This document shows positions 5,015 through 7,217 of a DNA stretch of 7,217 nucleotides, one piece after another. The stretch spans positions 1 through 7,217 of the forward strand of contig JALSNB010000324.1 in the NCBI GenBank assembly GCA_026987225.1, given 5' to 3'. Position 1 is the first letter of the stretch, and each line of letters begins with the position of its first letter. The notes beneath the pieces were generated by a model. The model saw nothing but the letters and a program-made list of their open reading frames with translations. It was not told the origin of the DNA and made no database searches. Source of the DNA: Caldisericaceae bacterium. GTDB taxonomy: Bacteria > Caldisericota > Caldisericia > Caldisericales > Caldisericaceae. The position numbers and the translations under genes are program-made.

Positions 5015-7096
5015 GTGAGTATCGATACCCCGTTAAACAAAATTAGAAATATCGGTATTATCGCCCATATTGATGCTGGTAAGACTACCACTACGGAACG
5101 TATTCTTTATTATACGGGTAGAACTTACAAGTTAGGCAATGTGGACGACGGTAATACCGTAATGGATTGGATGGTGCAGGAAAAAGAGAGGGGTATCACC
5201 ATTACGTCCGCCGTTACGACATGTTTTTGGAAGGGACATCAAATAAATATCATTGATACGCCCGGGCATGTTGACTTTACGGCGGAAGTTGAACGGTCTC
5301 TGCGAGTGCTTGACGGAGCGCTTGTTATATTTTCTGCCGTGGAAGGGGTGGAAGCTCAGTCGGAAGCGGTTTGGAGACAGGCAAGCAAGCATCGTGTCCC
5401 GAGAATCATATATATCAACAAAATGGACAGGCTCGGTGCTTCGTTTGACAGAACTCTTCAAAGCATAAAAGAGCGACTGAACATAAAACCGCTTGTTATG
5501 GAGCTCCCGATCGGCGAGGAAAGTGAGTTTGTCGGGGTTATTGACCTTGTTGCAAACAAAGCTTATATATTCAGAGACCCTTCGGGTGAAAAATACGATA
5601 TAGAGGATGTTCCTAAAGAGTACGAAGAGATTGCTGCAAAGAGAAGAGAAGAACTTATGGAAGCCGTTGCGGACGTGGACGAGGAAGCGCTGAACGTGTA
5701 TCTCGAAGAAGGAACTCTTTCGGAGGAGTTGCTCAAAAAGGCCATAAGGCGTGCCACGATTGATAATCTTGCATATCCCGTGTTTGTTGGTTCTTCCTAT
5801 AAGAATAAAGGAATTCAGATGATTCTGAATGCAATCAACGATTATCTTCCTTCCCCTCTTGACGTTGGTGCTGTTGTCGGCAAAAATCCGAAAACCGAGG
5901 AAGAAATTGAATGTCCTCCTGACCCGAATGCTCCGCTTGCTGCACTTGCATTTAAAGTAATGGCCGACCCGTACGTAGGAACGCTTGTCTTTATAAGGGT
6001 GTATTCTGGCACTTTACATAAGGGAAGCTACGTACTTAATGCAACAACGGGAAAGAAACAGAGGATTGCGCGTCTTTTAAGGCTCCACGCAAATAAAAAG
6101 GAAGATGTGGATTATATTGAAGCCGGAGGACTCGGAGCAATAGTCGGTTTGAAAGATACTTATACGGGACATACGCTCTGCGATCTGGATAATCCCGTTG
6201 TTTTGGAAAAGATGGAATTCCCGGAGCCGGTAATTTCCGTTGCAATAGAGCCCAAAACAAGAGCTGATCAGGAAAAACTTTCTGCTGCACTTGCAAAATT
6301 TGCCATTGAAGACCCTACGTTCAAAATAAAGTTTGACGAGGATACGTCGGAAACAATTATTTCCGGTATGGGAGAATTGCACCTTGAAATTATTACTGAT
6401 AGGTTGCTGAGGGAATACAAACTTGAAGCGCGCATAGGGAAGCCGCAGGTTGCTTACAAAGAAGCGATTTCCAAAGAAGTTAAGTCCGAAGGCAAATATA
6501 TCAAGCAAACAGGCGGACACGGTCAGTACGGACACGTGGTAATGCTTGTAAGGCCTGGAGAAAGCGGTAAGGGCTTAATCTTTAAGGATAAAACGAAAGG
6601 CGGCGTGATACCGAAGGAATTTATGGGCGCAATTCAGCAAGGCGTTCTTTCTGCAATGGAAAGTGGTCCGTTGCTCGGATACCCGATTCCGGATGTTGAA
6701 GTGGATGTTATAGACGGCTCTTACCATCCCGTGGATTCTTCGGAACTTGCATACAGAGTGGCGTCTTCCAAAGCGTTCAGGGATGCGGTTAAGAAAGCTG
6801 GGCCGTATCTGCTCGAACCGGTTATGAAAGTGGAAATTCTTGTTCCTATGCAGTTTATGGGTGATGTAATTGCAAATATCAATGCGAGAAGAGGAGAAGT
6901 TAAAGGCATTGAAGAAAGAGGGCACGTAGCTATTATTCATGCGTTTGTGCCGCTTTCCAATATGTTCGGATATTCCACTGCTTTGCGTACGTTAACGCAA
7001 GGTAGAGGCTCTTTCTCGATGGTATTTGATTCTTATAAAAAGGTTCCTGTTGCAGTACAGGAAGAAATAATTAAAAAAGCCAAAGGAGAAATATAA
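5015..7096 (+). CDS. fusA: Elongation factor G (translocase GTPase)
   Basis: The 693-residue product is EF-G, the ribosomal translocase that also acts with RRF in ribosome recycling. The GTPase motifs are G1 A-H-I-D-A-G-K-T (17-24), switch I E-R-G-I-T-I (58-63), G3 D-T-P-G-H (81-85), G4 N-K-M-D (135-138) and a G5-like G-S-S-Y-K-N-K-G (259-266) where S-A-F is usual. Domain II follows at about 290-400 and domain III at 405-478, with S-G-M-G-E-L-H-L-E at 450-458. Domain IV carries G-G-H-G-Q-Y-G-H (500-507) and the tip loop Y-H-P-V-D-S-S-E (570-577). Domain V ends with the F-G-Y-S-T-x-L-R-T-x-T-Q-G-R-G motif (651-665). Length and domain order are those of canonical EF-G. Phe88 and His456, positions tied to fusidic-acid resistance in other bacteria, are unchanged. 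The start is GTG, fixed by the preceding Shine-Dalgarno site and by alignment of the N-terminus. Confidence 0.99.
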   Translation: MSIDTPLNKIRNIGIIAHIDAGKTTTTERILYYTGRTYKLGNVDDGNTVMDWMVQEKERGITITSAVTTCFWKGHQINIIDTPGHVDFTAEVERSLRVLDGALVIFSAVEGVEAQSEAVWRQASKHRVPRIIYINKMDRLGASFDRTLQSIKERLNIKPLVMELPIGEESEFVGVIDLVANKAYIFRDPSGEKYDIEDVPKEYEEIAAKRREELMEAVADVDEEALNVYLEEGTLSEELLKKAIRRATIDNLAYPVFVGSSYKNKGIQMILNAINDYLPSPLDVGAVVGKNPKTEEEIECPPDPNAPLAALAFKVMADPYVGTLVFIRVYSGTLHKGSYVLNATTGKKQRIARLLRLHANKKEDVDYIEAGGLGAIVGLKDTYTGHTLCDLDNPVVLEKMEFPEPVISVAIEPKTRADQEKLSAALAKFAIEDPTFKIKFDEDTSETIISGMGELHLEIITDRLLREYKLEARIGKPQVAYKEAISKEVKSEGKYIKQTGGHGQYGHVVMLVRPGESGKGLIFKDKTKGGVIPKEFMGAIQQGVLSAMESGPLLGYPIPDVEVDVIDGSYHPVDSSELAYRVASSKAFRDAVKKAGPYLLEPVMKVEILVPMQFMGDVIANINARRGEVKGIEERGHVAIIHAFVPLSNMFGYSTALRTLTQGRGSFSMVFDSYKKVPVAVQEEIIKKAKGEI

Positions 7097-7102
7097 GGAG
7101 GT
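7095..7102 (+). promoter_or_regulatory. Shine-Dalgarno site of tuf, overlapping the fusA stop
   Basis: AAGGAGGT is a perfect 8-base match and begins inside the fusA TAA (7094-7096). The GGAGG core ends 5 nt before ATG 7107. It is the strongest Shine-Dalgarno site in the window, in line with the high demand for EF-Tu. Confidence 0.92.
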
Positions 7103-7106
7103 AACT

Positions 7107-7217
7107 ATGGCAAAAGAAAAATTTGAAAGAACCAAACCGCATGTAAACATTGGTACCATCGGCCATATCGACCATGGTAAAACAACGCTTACTGCAGCCA
7201 TTACAAAGGTTCTTGCA
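7107..7217 (+). CDS. tuf: Elongation factor Tu, 3'-partial
   Basis: The first 37 codons of EF-Tu are present before the window ends. EF-Tu is the GTPase that brings aminoacyl-tRNA to the ribosomal A site. The N-terminus M-A-K-E-K-F-E-R-T-K-P-H-V-N-I-G-T-I-G is typical. The P-loop G-H-I-D-H-G-K-T (19-26), followed by T-L-T-A-A-I-T, is diagnostic; the His in D-H-G-K separates it from the D-A-G-K of EF-G. The gene follows fusA by 10 nt in the classical str order and shares its transcript unless an internal promoter exists; I saw none. Most of the protein lies outside the window, so nothing can be said about domains II and III or kirromycin sites. Confidence 0.98.
   Translation, partial: MAKEKFERTKPHVNIGTIGHIDHGKTTLTAAITKVLA

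Noticed and set aside
3992..5091. Minus-strand open frames opposite rpsL and rpsG (145 and 187 codons)
   Set aside because: They are shadows of highly conserved ribosomal genes, crossing the terminator and promoter on the other strand, with no family signature.
5253..5468. A 71-codon open frame in another + frame inside fusA, and minus-strand frames between 5132 and 7201
   Set aside because: All overlap the unambiguous EF-G or EF-Tu coding sequence and show no independent start signal or domain.

Overview
The window holds two unrelated transcription units, both on the + strand. The first (1..4011) is the 3' part of a very large surface-protein gene. The second (from about 4106 to beyond 7217) is the start of the str ribosomal operon in its conserved order rpsL-rpsG-fusA-tuf. 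The last gene is cut by the window edge. The sequence points to a bacterium with an S-layer-type envelope: C-terminal SLH domains, a consensus sigma-70-type promoter, strong Shine-Dalgarno sites, moderate base composition and free use of AGA/AGG arginine codons. I cannot name the phylum from the sequence alone. Firmicutes-like or deep-branching thermophile-related lineages with SLH proteins would all fit.

Region 1..4011 is one reading frame open from the first base, so its start lies upstream. It encodes the end of one DUF11-type beta-sandwich repeat, seven further DUF11 repeats (about 142..2844), a Pro/Asn-rich linker, one PKD domain flanked by two cysteines, an SLH region and a tail of about 70 residues. 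The likely picture is a long rod of Ig-like modules displayed outside the cell and held to the wall polysaccharide by the C-terminal SLH region. The DUF11 repeats fall into length and sequence subclasses that are not ordered by position. Two pairs of repeats share DNA stretches that are almost identical, which suggests recent recombination or conversion inside the gene.

Region 4012..4141 is the only intergenic space. It contains an intrinsic terminator with a perfect 14-bp stem, followed 7 bp later by a consensus -35/-10 promoter with an extended -10 element, and a strong ribosome binding site for rpsL. The two units are therefore well insulated. rpoBC, which often precedes rpsL, is not immediately upstream.

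Region 4142..7217 carries rpsL (S12), rpsG (S7), fusA (EF-G) and the first 37 codons of tuf (EF-Tu). They are packed with a 1-nt overlap and gaps of 13 and 10 nt, each with its own Shine-Dalgarno sequence. Together they supply two 30S proteins and the two GTPases that drive elongation. The rpsL-rpsG overlap leaves no room for the intercistronic S7 repressor site known from E. coli. I see no wholly novel system here; the most distinctive object is the modular surface protein.
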